A stretch of 64,000 nt of DNA from Sphagnum compactum. Taxonomy: Eukaryota > Bryophyta > Sphagnopsida > Sphagnales. Numbering within the stretch: the first letter of the stretch is position 1; each line of letters begins with the position of its first letter. This document shows, piece after piece, positions 11,140 to 22,700 of this stretch. Where the stretch lies: contig OZ234494.1 in the NCBI GenBank assembly GCA_965153455.1, positions 21,142,001 through 21,206,000 of the forward strand. Reading direction: 5' to 3'. A model generated the notes under the pieces. The model was not told the origin of the DNA, did not search any database, and saw nothing but the letters and a program-made list of their open reading frames with translations. Position numbers and translations under genes: made by a program.

Positions 11140-11400
11140 TATAAAGTGTGCCATGTTATTGGGAACATCTTTAGGAACACACTCGGAGTGTCATTGGGAA
11201 CCATTGGGAACCATTGGGAACGTCAAAGCATGCACGTGGGACGGTGCATGTTGAACCATATTCATTGGTTGTGTGAAATTCTTATTCGTAGAAATGTTTG
11301 TCACCTTTTTTGGCCCGCACTATTACCCCCTTCGGAAGAGACGGGTGGGTACCTAGTGGGTGCGTAATAACACTCGAAGTTCGGTTTGGTTCTTACATTT
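11140..11400. repeat. Dispersed repeat family R1, copy 1
   Basis: This segment holds repeats of the decamer CATTGGGAAC (11190-11222), then GTGCATG, a CATTGGTT..TGAAATT block and a TTTGGC-GC-CTA block. The same order of blocks is found at about 53760-54010. No protein-coding capacity is seen. The type of element is unknown. Confidence 0.5.
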
Positions 11401-11976
11401 GTTTGTCGCCGTTTTCAACCTAGGCTAAATGGTGGGGACAATACAATTGGTTGGCTTATGTAACGGGGTTTGGGAACAAAGGAATTAATTAAAGTGTATT
11501 TGGTAAATCATCAAGTAGAAACTAGAAGAGGCAATTCTACCTAAGGAGTGAATTTTTTTTTTCACAAATTACAAAAATTTGGGAAATTTTATGCTTTCAA
11601 AGTGCATTTTAGAATAAATTATACCTAACCAGGGGTTTTTTGGTGAATTCATCACATTATACCTAACCAGGGGTTTTTGGTTTTGCTATTTTTTTTTTTG
11701 GATGAAACCAAGAAAAAAAAAGGGAAGGGAGAAAATGACAAAAGTTTTTGGCAAAAAAAATGGTCCAAAGTAGCCATATTTCAAGGAAAGAAGTGAAATC
11801 GCCATATTTACACCAGAGGTTCTAGCATGTTGCCAGATTATAGTGAGGTTCCAAAGCATTTCTACTTCTCTCTCTGACCTATAGCCAAATTTGGCTAAAT
11901 CCACTTGTGGACGATTGCTGGTCCACCAACGTCACAAAATTGGGGGGTGGGGGGGGGAGAATACACCATTTTTTTT
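11401..11976. other. Intergenic DNA with a short direct repeat
   Basis: A block containing TTATACCTAACCAGGGGTTT occurs twice about 37 bp apart (near 11619 and 11656). Homopolymer runs follow. No gene is seen. Confidence 0.5.
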
Positions 11977-12142
11977 GGTGGTAAACTGAGTTTCATCCTG
12001 TTTTGACATCCCCCCCCCCCCCTCTCTTTCCTTTTTACAGAGCGCCTCCACTGCTGCTGCATATATTTTCACTGCTCCTACCTGTACAACTACTATAACT
12101 ACTTCGAACCTTGAGCTTTAAAGGTGAATTTCAGAATTTCAT
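11977..12142 (+). repeat. Direct repeat pair, left copy
   Basis: This segment runs from GGTGGTAAACTGAG to TTTCAGAATTTCAT. It matches 13995-14138 in the same orientation, including the block GAGCGCCTCCACTGCTGCT. A poly-C tract interrupts this copy. The pair encloses about 1.85 kb with no recognisable coding sequence. It could be the LTRs of a very small retroelement or two copies of a dispersed repeat. Confidence 0.6.
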
Positions 12143-13994
12143 ACCCAGATTGAATAAAGCTTCCTTACTTTGCGGATCTCACTCAAGGAGGGGAGAGGGG
12201 GTGAAAGGAGGCCCAAAGACAGGGTGACTTCAAGGAAAACTATATTAAAGTTATCGTTAAAATCATCCTCTTTTGGCCTACCATTGGCCCTACCTTTGCC
12301 ATCTCATGTTGAGATTTATACCATCTTTAAAGTCGATCATTGTGGGGATACAAATCAAAACTCAACACACACACACACACACACGAAAAAAATGAAAAGA
12401 AAGAGCTCAATGAAAACCTCACTCTACTTTCCAAACAATGACTTTGTGTTCCTACACCAAAAACATAAAGAGAGATAGAGATCTTGTTGAAAACCTCAAA
12501 ATAGAGATTCGGAGCTCCTCCCACAAAAGGAGAAAAAACACAAGCTTTTCATGCTTGTTGAAAAAAAAAAGCAAAAACTTTATCTAAGGAATGAAAAGAA
12601 TGCTTTTGCAAAGGTCCTTGCCAAAAGACCATGAAGAGCTAATGGAGAGTTACTTTTATGTTTTTCAAAATGATGTGCAAAATATAGGGTGCAACTTATT
12701 GAAAAAAGCATATTTCATATTTTATTTAAATCTAAATAGGGTGCTTAGAATTGGATTATGAAAATATTTCTAAAAATATTTTAAAATATTGAGAATATTT
12801 ATACAAATAATTTTTTTATTGTTTCATAACATATTCAAAAATACCTATTTATCTCCCAAATTTTATGCAAACTTGGGACCATATTGTGCAATTTGGAGGG
12901 CCAATTCAATTTTACACCGTTTCAAGGATGTACTTCATCCACATTATATGTAGTACATGTCAGTCTAGATGTTCTTATTGAAATGGATAATGTTATGGGG
13001 TGTTAGATAGCCTGCAAGAGATCCAACAATTGGATCCAACAAGCTCTTTAAGTGAGTAGGAGATTTGAAGAGAGCTTGGAGGAGAACTGAAAAACAAAAC
13101 TGAAAATTTGTGTGTAATTTCACGAATTGCAAAAATACCTTGAAATAATCAAAGTGAAATTTACCTTTGGATGCAATCACTATATATTTATTTTGTGTTT
13201 AAAATTTGGGAAATTTGGCACCAAGTTATGAGTGAAATAATTCAACACCCAAGTTATGAAACAGGATTCCGTAAAAGGTGGGGAAAAGGGTTTTTTGGGG
13301 CCATTTTCTTTTAGGTTGATCAATCAAGAGAACTATATGGCAACTTCAAAAAAAGAGCCCACCACCCAAAAAGACACAATATCCATGAGAAGGGATGGTA
13401 CAAAAGAGATAAATGTTTCAATGGGTAGATTCATTTTAATATCTTGGCCATGTAAGGTAAATATTATTTTTTAAAACAATAATATATATGGGCTTCAAAA
13501 ACTATCCAAAATGGGTAAAGGTTTTAGGGTTTGCAAAATCATCGATCCGAGTAAGATTTAAGGTTCACATGGTATAGAGAGTAGTGGAATCGTGAAAACA
13601 AAACATAAAAGGAAACAGTCAATATGTACACTATTTCCCTTTCCTTTTATTTTTGCTTTTCATGATTCAAGGAAGCATTGCCAAAGTCTCCATGGCTTCT
13701 AGTGTGTCTAGTTATTCCGGCCTAAAGATTAGTATATCCTACCCACTCTTTGTTTCATTTGCTTTTTTGGCCTTCCAAACTTGAGAAAGCCATGCACACT
13801 TTGATTTGGGATTTGGGATTGAAGAGTTCAACTTGGGAAACTTGGGTAGGTATTAGAGTTATCCGTAAAGTAAGAAAAACACAGCACCAGAACCCTGAGT
13901 TTGGTCATACACAGGGTGAGATTTATTTTTTTTAATCTGCAAAAAAGTACATTAGCATTCAACGGGGGATGAAACTCAGAGAACCATCAATTTT
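12143..13994. other. AT-rich DNA between the direct repeats
   Basis: This contains a CA microsatellite (about 12366-12384) and low-complexity frames only. I found no gag, pol or transposase motif. Confidence 0.5.
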
Positions 13995-14138
13995 GGTGGT
14001 AAACTGAGATTCATCCTGTCTTTTCTTTTTCGTGAGCGCCTCCACTGCTGCTACATATATTTTGACTGATCCTAACTTTACAACGACTATAAATAGTCTC
14101 GAACCTCGTGCATTAAATGCTGAGTTTCAGCATTTCAT
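13995..14138 (+). repeat. Direct repeat pair, right copy
   Basis: See 11977-12142. Just before and at its start, GGATGAAACTCAG and CTGAGATTCATCC form a small inverted repeat, so the outer end may fold. Confidence 0.6.
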
Positions 14139-15583
14139 GGTGAGTTGCATCATTTGGACAACCAATGAATAGCAATGAATTAGGTTAGTTGCAAATATGT
14201 TTTGTAGAGTAAAATTTGGACAAAACATTTCAACTACATAACAAATGTGTTGAGATTAAAACATTCTTGGTAGTGAAAATGTTAAATACTCTAGTGCCAT
14301 GTGCCCACAAAAAACAATAGCTTGATGATTTTTTGGGTAGTCTACAATTTGCACTTTAAACAAGACCTAGTTAATCAATTGTCAAAATGAACTAAACTAT
14401 TTCAAAATATATAACACAGAAACATTGATGTAAGGTCTTAGGATTTCCAAGACCTAAGTGTGATGTTAGTTACAAAAGATAAGACTTCAATTCTTAAACA
14501 AATGTAAATATACAACCGGCCAACAAATGTGAAGATTGAGCATGAATTTTTTTACAGCAAATACAAAATTGCAAGAACAAACCTACATATAAGAAGACCA
14601 CAATCTTGACTTGTACAAGGCAAATTAGTGCAAGACTTGTGAGAGTGTTGGCAAGGTATCAAGGTCAAAAGCGAATATCAACTAAGGCATGCACATAGGT
14701 ATAGGGTGCCGTAACCACTAAGCATTCATTGAAAAAAAAAGTTCATGTATATTTGGCCAAGATGGGCTTCTCTATTCTCATACACAAGTAGTGCCTTACC
14801 TCATCAAGCTTGTATTTTACTAAGTTCATGAGATGCAGGACATTTCACATTACCAAGTTATGCAAGGCATAGAAAGTGTATGGTTAAATTTTTTTAAAGG
14901 GTTAGGGTTTTTAAAAGGTCCATTTCACAAATAGCTTGTAGATTTTAAGTTGTTGAGTGTGTTGAGTATGCCAACTTGAGAAAGCAAAAGCAAGGACAAT
15001 GTTAAAAAAAAGGATCATCATTTTCATGATGTTGCTTACAACCAATAACCAATGTTCACCTCAAGTAAGCCCTCAATCCTTCTAGTTCTATGTATCTTAT
15101 GTTTTCATGAAGAGCCTTGTTTTTCACATTGTTGCATTTTCATCACCATCATGGCCATCTTGGTTTTGGATTGAATTCAAAGGTCTTCGTGATCCTTATG
15201 CATGTGCTCATGGGTTTTTCAAAAGACTAAATTGTCTTGAGGCATTTCTTCTCTCACATTTTCATGATCATCACGATTTTGGTTTTGATGCAAAACTCAA
15301 AACCTCAAAGTGTTTAAGGTTTATTGGTCTCACATTCTCATCATTGTTGTCTTGGTTCCGAATTCAAAGGCATTGGTGCAAATGATTTTTTGTTTAAGGT
15401 TTATAATTTATTATGTTGTAATTTGTGTTTATGTATCATGTATAACAAGGTAATTATGATGAGTTGTCATGTTGCTTCAAAATATTCAACAATTTTGAAT
15501 AGGTACAATACACAATGTTCTACTACAACCATGACAATTGATGTTCAATAGGGGTTTAAAAAAAGAAGATGTCATCTGTAGCC
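14139..15583. other. AT-rich intergenic DNA, no gene seen
   Basis: Only short low-complexity frames are present. A plus-strand frame at 15107-15385 has no recognised motif. Confidence 0.5.
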
Positions 15584-16440
15584 TTAATTGTTAGCTTTTT
15601 TAGAAGTGCCATATCTTACCCCCAAAAAAAACATTTCAAGAACAATTCCTTGAACATTTGGTTGAAGTAGCTTGTGTTTCATCAATGTGGCTATGTTGTT
15701 TCTCCTAACATATGGGAGCTCACCAATGATGTAATCCTTAACATGGTGAGCAAAACCATGGAACACCATATCCTTCCTTCCCTTGCTAAAGTCACCATGG
15801 TTACTACAACATTTTATTTATGGATGTTTCGTGGATTATTTGATACCTTTGCATTAGTTGTTAATTACATCAACAAAAAATGGGAGCCATGTCATATCAC
15901 TATGGAAATTTTTGAGGTTCATGAAACAACATGGGCTACCATGACTCTACAATTAACGGACTTGCTTCTTCAGTATGATTATTGAACAAAGTTATAGCTT
16001 ATGTGAAAGATGAAGGTGTCAATGGCTTGACAAACATTATGTCTTGTGTTCCACTTGTGTTACCTTAACCATATGCTACCATTTTTTATGACCAAGCCAT
16101 GTCTAAATGTTGTCAATATTAATGACCCAAAATTGTCCGATGGAATGGAGGAGGTTTCGATTACAAAAGTTCAATCTTCCCTATAGAAGATTGAATTTTT
16201 AAAAATGGAAGGGTAGACAAGAATGGGCCAGGGCTTGCAGATGCAAGTCTTTGCCTTCAAAGATTGAAAATTCCTATCAAAACTCAATTCACATCCAAGG
16301 TTATTCTATTCAAATAGCCTTGTGAAACATGATTCCTACTCTTTAAACATGGGTTGTGGCATAGAAATGTTAGAAATTATAATTTCAATGCTCATCCAAT
16401 GTGTATTAAACCAATCATGAAGGTTTTGGCCATTGTTTAA
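15584..16440 (+). pseudogene. Decayed hAT-like transposase (RNase H-like core)
   Basis: A 103-codon open piece at 15674-15985 reads TTFYLWMFRGLFDTFALVVN, then INKKWEPCHITMEIFEVHET and LQLTDLL. This is the usual order around the first catalytic aspartate of plant hAT-like transposases (family style DLWxSRGxxDTFALVV...W..H.T..IFEVxET). Here the aspartate position reads Y, so the copy is catalytically dead. Reading through stops, the similarity continues as NKVIAYVKDEG, SCVPLVLP and QAMSKCCQY, then a GQGLQMQVFAFKD-like block to about 16440. Several stops and shifts are present. The BED-finger fragment at 2325-2830 may come from a related element. Confidence 0.65.
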
Positions 16441-19400
16441 TGCAATTTCTATTGCCATAACCAAGTGTGTTTTCATGGGTAGCACCAATTTTGCTATGAA
16501 TGGGCTAATGCAAGTATGTGGGTTTCTTTTTAAGGTTAGATTTGGATTTTTTTGTTTAGGGCTTTTTTTTTACATCACAAAACAATGGGAATTTGATTAT
16601 TTAGGTCTAATTTTGGTTTGTTGCTTATAGGTTGAAGATTTTGACTTTGAACTAATGCATTTTGGGCATTGCACATGAGTTAAACTTATTAATGTGTTGA
16701 GGCCATTTTTGGCCTTTGCATCATCATTTCAGAATCATGCCATTCACAATATGTGGTTCTTATGCTTGACATATTTTTAAAAACCTATAATTCATCTGAC
16801 ATTATACAAGCTTTGAATTAATCATGCAAGTTGTTGAAGAGTATGATTGTGAAGTTCTTTTGACAATGCTATTGATTATTTACAAATCCTCAAATCGTGG
16901 TTGGTTTGGGATTGAAATTTGGATAAATTGGTTATAATTATGAAGAACTAATAGGATGATTTTATATTTGGGTTCACAAATGGGCCTAAATCCCTTAAGG
17001 AAGCCCTTGATATTGAAAACAATATGGTTTCAAAAATTGAAAACTTCATTGTATATTTCAATCTATTTAAAGAACATTAATATCTTGTTTTGTTGAAGGG
17101 TACAAATTCCAACATAAATTGCAAATGTAATTAATCTTATGAAGAGCAACAAGGGAGGTACATGATTGTTTTTTTTTTTTTTGGTTATATGTTTTTATGA
17201 TTTGTTGGTTGCAAGTACCCTACCTAACCTTAATGGACATAATGTTTCAATTGTGTGTTGTGCTTTTGTGATTTGTTGAATTACATGTACTCTATCCTTA
17301 AGGACTAGAATGCCTCAATGATGAGCAAAGAGAGAAAAAATGTGAACATTAAATCAAAGTATAAAGATATGTGTGGTGATGTCAAATGTCAATGTTGCTT
17401 GTGAGGTTTATGTTTTGTTAATGTTGCATGCAAGGTCTAAGAGTTTGTCTATGTGTCAATGTTACTATCTAACTATGTGTATGTGTCTATCTTTTTGAGG
17501 TCAATGTTGAGGCGGGAATTTTTGTTGGGGTTTCCCTTTTGCAACAGTTAAGATTCAATGTTTATGAAGGATATGGTTGAAGCTCGATGCGGGTTTGTGT
17601 AAAATTTAATGCAGATTTTTTATGTATTGTTTTGTTCTAAGGCTAAATGCAAATTTTTTGTGAAGTTGAATGCAACTACTTGAGTTTTGTTGAATGTGGA
17701 TCTGTGTTTGATGAGGCTAAATTGTGGGTTTGATGTTTGATAAAAAGTTGTTTGGGTTGTAGAAATTTTCAAAAATTGATGCAATTGTATTGAGCGAAAT
17801 TCAATACGACATCAACTATTTGAAAGATCATAAATTTGTGATTGCTTTGAGTGTTTTTGCTTTCTTATGTGTATGCACAAAGAGCTTGAGATTGCACTTT
17901 ACACCCACCGCAAATTTGCATGTGTCCATTTCCTAAGGCTACAGCTTAAAGCAACTAGTTGACTATGCTATCAACATTTCTTATGACATCAACAACTTCA
18001 ACTTGGTCATTTTGTTTCATCACCTAAAAGTTACAATTTTGCAATTATCCAGCCTACAACTTTGATAGTTAGAAGTGCGTTATTGCCCATTAGGATTACA
18101 ACATGTACCCAAAAAATTGTTAAAAGTTAAAACATTTTTTGCAAGTTGTGTGTGACACTTTTACACTCACACACTTGGACTCAAACATGTACCTTTTTTT
18201 GGTTGAAGATGATGTGAATTATGACTATGCTCTTTTTATGCAGATGCCTGATTCAGGCCTAGTCCGCATCATCCTTTTTCATAACTGTTACCTATGCCCT
18301 TGTGCAAAAATAAAGTGGACCCTTATCTATGCCCAGAGGGCATTTAAAAAGTCCTTCGCCCAGGCCCTATGGGCTTGACAAAGCATCATACAGGTGATGG
18401 GAAAACAGTCATTGCACAAGCAAGCATTTGCACCTAAAGCATAGAAAGGCCTACATAAAGAGTAATGGACACTAACTGTATCCTTCAAGCATATCATTGG
18501 TAATTATTTGGATGCAAAACTATTCCAAAAGTCATCGGAAAATGTGTATCTATGAAATCTCAAAAGAAACTTCACAACATATCAACGGTAACACAACATT
18601 GGTTGCAATCACTACCTAATGAGAGCCACTCACAAGCCCTCTCCATCAACCACAAATTTCTTGCATGAGATAAGCAACATAATTCCACCCCAACACTAAT
18701 GAAATACAAAACTTCAGGCTCATTTTGACATGCAATGTCCTAGTCATAATTAGGAACTGTGCATCCCATGCATCTGATGTTCCCTACATACTTCCTTTCT
18801 CAACGTAGAAAGGCAATCTTTGACCTGCTGTGCTGTGATCAGGATGTGAGTGCAAGAAGAGAGGTATGCCAGACCCAACTACAGATTTGCTACCTGGCAA
18901 ACTCCCGCCTGCAATTAGTACAGGTGTTAAGAGAAGAAACATCTCGTCCTCATACTTTGAACAGCTGCCAAATCTCCACTATGGGTATCTGAGCCACCAT
19001 GACCTGCTGCATCATGCATACTGCATAATAGCAAAAAGTCAAATACCCATCATCAAAAAGTTAGTTACACGGTTCAGTACAATTCTCATTTGATACAATA
19101 GCATACAGGTAGATAGTTTAATGCTACTGATCCATGTGTTTGGCAAGCAGGTTTTTGATAGGAGATGCTAGGATGCAGTAGTGTCCCACCTGCCACAAGC
19201 TTATGGAATGTTGATAAGCTATTGCGAAACTGATGATGAGTGCTGTGTCTTTTGAACCAGCCCCGTTTGCACAGCACAAATTGTCAATCCTACAGCATCC
19301 AGAAACATAGTGAGATATCTACCACACTCAGTCATGTAAGCATATATCTCATATATATATGATGGGTGCACATAGAATCCTCATTATTCCTCCTCACAAA

Positions 19401-19707
19401 ATGTGAGGTGTTTAATGAAGAATCTATGATTTGCAAAACACCATTTCCCTCTGCCAAAAAACATTCCCTTCCAAATTGGCATCCAGTCAAATGACCATGA
19501 CTGCATAGAGCAGACACATTTGAGGCTAAACCTAAACCCGAGACCCTAAACCCTGAAGTCCTAAATATTGTGCTAGATATCCTTGGACAATATTCAACTT
19601 ACTTCCAAGGCAGGTATGAGAGTATCCTTTAATGTCCTGTCCATGTATTGAAAGTGCAATGATGACCTGTTCAAGTATCCAAGTAGTAGCACCTCCTTCA
19701 CTAACCT
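16441..19707. other. AT-rich intergenic DNA and 3' region of the PPR gene
   Basis: No gene is supported. Traces of the hAT element may continue to about 17100, but I could not align them with confidence. From about 18750 to 19700 base composition becomes more balanced; this may be the 3' UTR and terminator of the PPR gene. A few telomere-like CCTAAACC blocks occur near 19530-19555. Confidence 0.45.
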
Positions 19708-22700
19708 TCACCAGTAATCACCACAAGAACAAACTCCATCCTTGAAGTGATGAAAGAAGTTTGCATCCCTTGCTACTATTTCTCTACCAACAATCTTTGA
19801 AATGAACTTTGATGCAGTGTGGCAATCTGTGCACACACGAAGGTTCTTGAAGATGCGGATGGGTGTCCCAGGAGCAGTACTGAGAAGTCCATAAGCAATG
19901 GCCAGCTTCTCACTGTGGTAGCAGATTGCCTTTTCCTTGTGTTGTTCATCAACGTCATGCATTACAAAGCGTGTGTCAGGCACATATCCCACCTCCTTTA
20001 TTTGCTCGACCAACCTATCCACCTCAGCATATATCACCTCTGATTGTGGGTGGGTTCTGTCTTCCACTACAAATGAATGCATCCTCTTGTTCACCTCAAT
20101 CCAGCAGCGCCCTAGCTCCTTGTTTACCCCTCTTTCCTTCATTGTGTTTCTCACCCTTGCTACACCATCCCACAAACCAGCAGCAGCATAGATGTGCATA
20201 AGCAGCACGTACACTCCAGCATTTTGTGGCTCCAACTTGAGACAGTACTCTCCTGCATGTTCTGCTAGCTTCACATTGCCATGTATTCTGCAGGCACCAA
20301 GTAGTGCTCCCCATATTGCAGGGCCTGCTTCAAATGGCAACTTCTCAATAAACTCCTCTGCTTCATTCAGATTTCCAGCACGACCAAGAAGGTCCACCAT
20401 GCAGCCATAATGTGCATCTGTTGGAGTTACGCCATGGGTTTCACACAGGGAACTAAAGTAGTGGTGGCCTTCATCAACAAGACCAGCACGACTGCAGGCA
20501 GATAGAACACCAACAAATGTCACCTCATTCGGTTGGACCCCTGCACATTTCATCTGTTCAAAGACTTCCAGAGCTTGTTTCCCACAGCCATGCTGAGCAA
20601 GTCCACTGATCAGTGTATTCCATGAAACTTCATCTCGATCATGCATAGCATCAAACACTTCATGTGCAGCCACAAGACTCCCACACTTTGCATACATGTC
20701 AATCAGGGCATTCCCAACCCAAAGGTCTGTCCCCAATCCAGCTTCCATGATGCTGGAGTGTAATTCTCTGCCCTCAGCAAGGGCTGAAAGGTTGGCACAT
20801 GCCCTGAGAGCACAGATATACGTGATCTTGTTCAACTCAACACCTTTTTGTTGCATTTGATGGAATACCTCCAAAGCAATGTCACTGGCCCCACACTTCA
20901 CATACATGCTGATAAGAGAAGTCCCAACCCAAAGATCGGATTCAAATCCTGATCCCCTGATGTGTGCATGCACCTGTTTTCCCCATTCCAAAGCCACTGG
21001 GCTTGCACATGCATTCAGGATACTCGTGTAGGTGATCTTGTCAACATCCAAACAATTCCGTTGCATAAGCTTATAAACATCAAAAGCTCCATTGTTACTC
21101 CCACACTTAACATACATCCCAATAAGTGCATTCCCAATATGTACATTGGAATTGAACCCAGATCTCATGATCTGGTCATGGACCTGCTTTCCTAATTCCA
21201 AAGCCACTGGGTCGGCACATGCATTCAAGATGCTGATATATGTTATTGCATCCAGTTCCACACCTTCCCTTTGCATGCTGTGAAATACTTTGAATGCCTC
21301 CCCACTAGCTCCACACTTCGCATACATGCCAATCAGTGCATTGGCCACACGAATGTCAGAGTTCCATCCTGTTTTTGTAGCATGAACATGAACTTCCTTG
21401 CCCCATTTTAAAGCTGCTGGGTTTGCACATGCACTCAGGACGCTCAAGTACACAACTTTGTCCGGCTCCACACCTTCTCGTTGCATGTCGCGGAACACTT
21501 CAAGAGCTCCCTCACTGCTACCACATTGAGCATACATGGTGATAAGTGCAGTTCCCAAACGATTATCACACACAAGTCCAGATTTCTTGATGTGCGTATG
21601 GACCTGCCTCCCATAGTGCAGACACACTGGGCTTCCACATGCATTGAGTAAACTGACATATGTCACCTTGTCTGGCTCCAAACCTTCTCCTTGCATATCA
21701 AGGAAAACATGAAAAGCCTCTTCAGTAGCCCCACACTTAGCGTACATGCCAATCAGAGCATTTGTGACATGACTGTCACATCCCAACCCTGATTTCTTAA
21801 TATGGGTATGAACCTCCTTGCCCCATTCCAAAGCTGCTGACCTGGTACATGCATTCAGGATGCTCAGGTAAGCAATTCTGTCTAGCACCACATTGTCTCG
21901 TTCCATCTGATGAAACACATTAAAAGCCTCTTCACTACTACCACATGCAGCATACATGTTAATAAGAGCAGTCCCCACACAAACATCACACTCAAATCCA
22001 GATTTCTTCATGTGGCTATGGACTTCTTTCCCACGGTCCAAACCTGCTGGGCTGGCAAAAACACTTAAGATGCTTACATAAGTTATGTTGTCTGGTTCCA
22101 CACCCTTTTCACGCATGCTCTGAAACACTTGAAAGGCCTCCTCACTGGCTCCACATTTGGCATACATGCCAATCAGAGCATTTGCAACACGAACGTCAGA
22201 GTCAAAGCCCGATTCCTTAACACATGCATGCACCTGCTTGCCCCACTCCAAAGCAGCTGGGTTTGCACATGCATTCAGGATGCTGATGTATGTGACCTTG
22301 TCTGGCACCAAACCTTTTCCTTGCATGTCCTTGAACACTTCAAATGCCTCCTGACTTGCACCACATTGAGCATACATACTAATAAGTGCAGTTGCCACAT
22401 GAACATCAGAGTCAAATCCAGATCTCCTGATGTGGGCATGGACCTCCTTGCCAGAATCCAATGCTGCTGTACCAGAACATGCCTTTAGAAGACAGATGTA
22501 TGTGATCCTGTTCGAAGACACACCTCGTTGTTGCAGTTGGTGAAATACAGCAAAAGCCTCCTCATTTCCTCCACATTTAGCATACATGTTAATAAGGGCA
22601 TTCCCCACAGATACATCAGAGTCACATCCAGATTTCTTGATGTAGCCATGAATCTGCTTTCCCTGCTCCAAGGCTGCTGGGTTGGCACATGCATTCAGGA

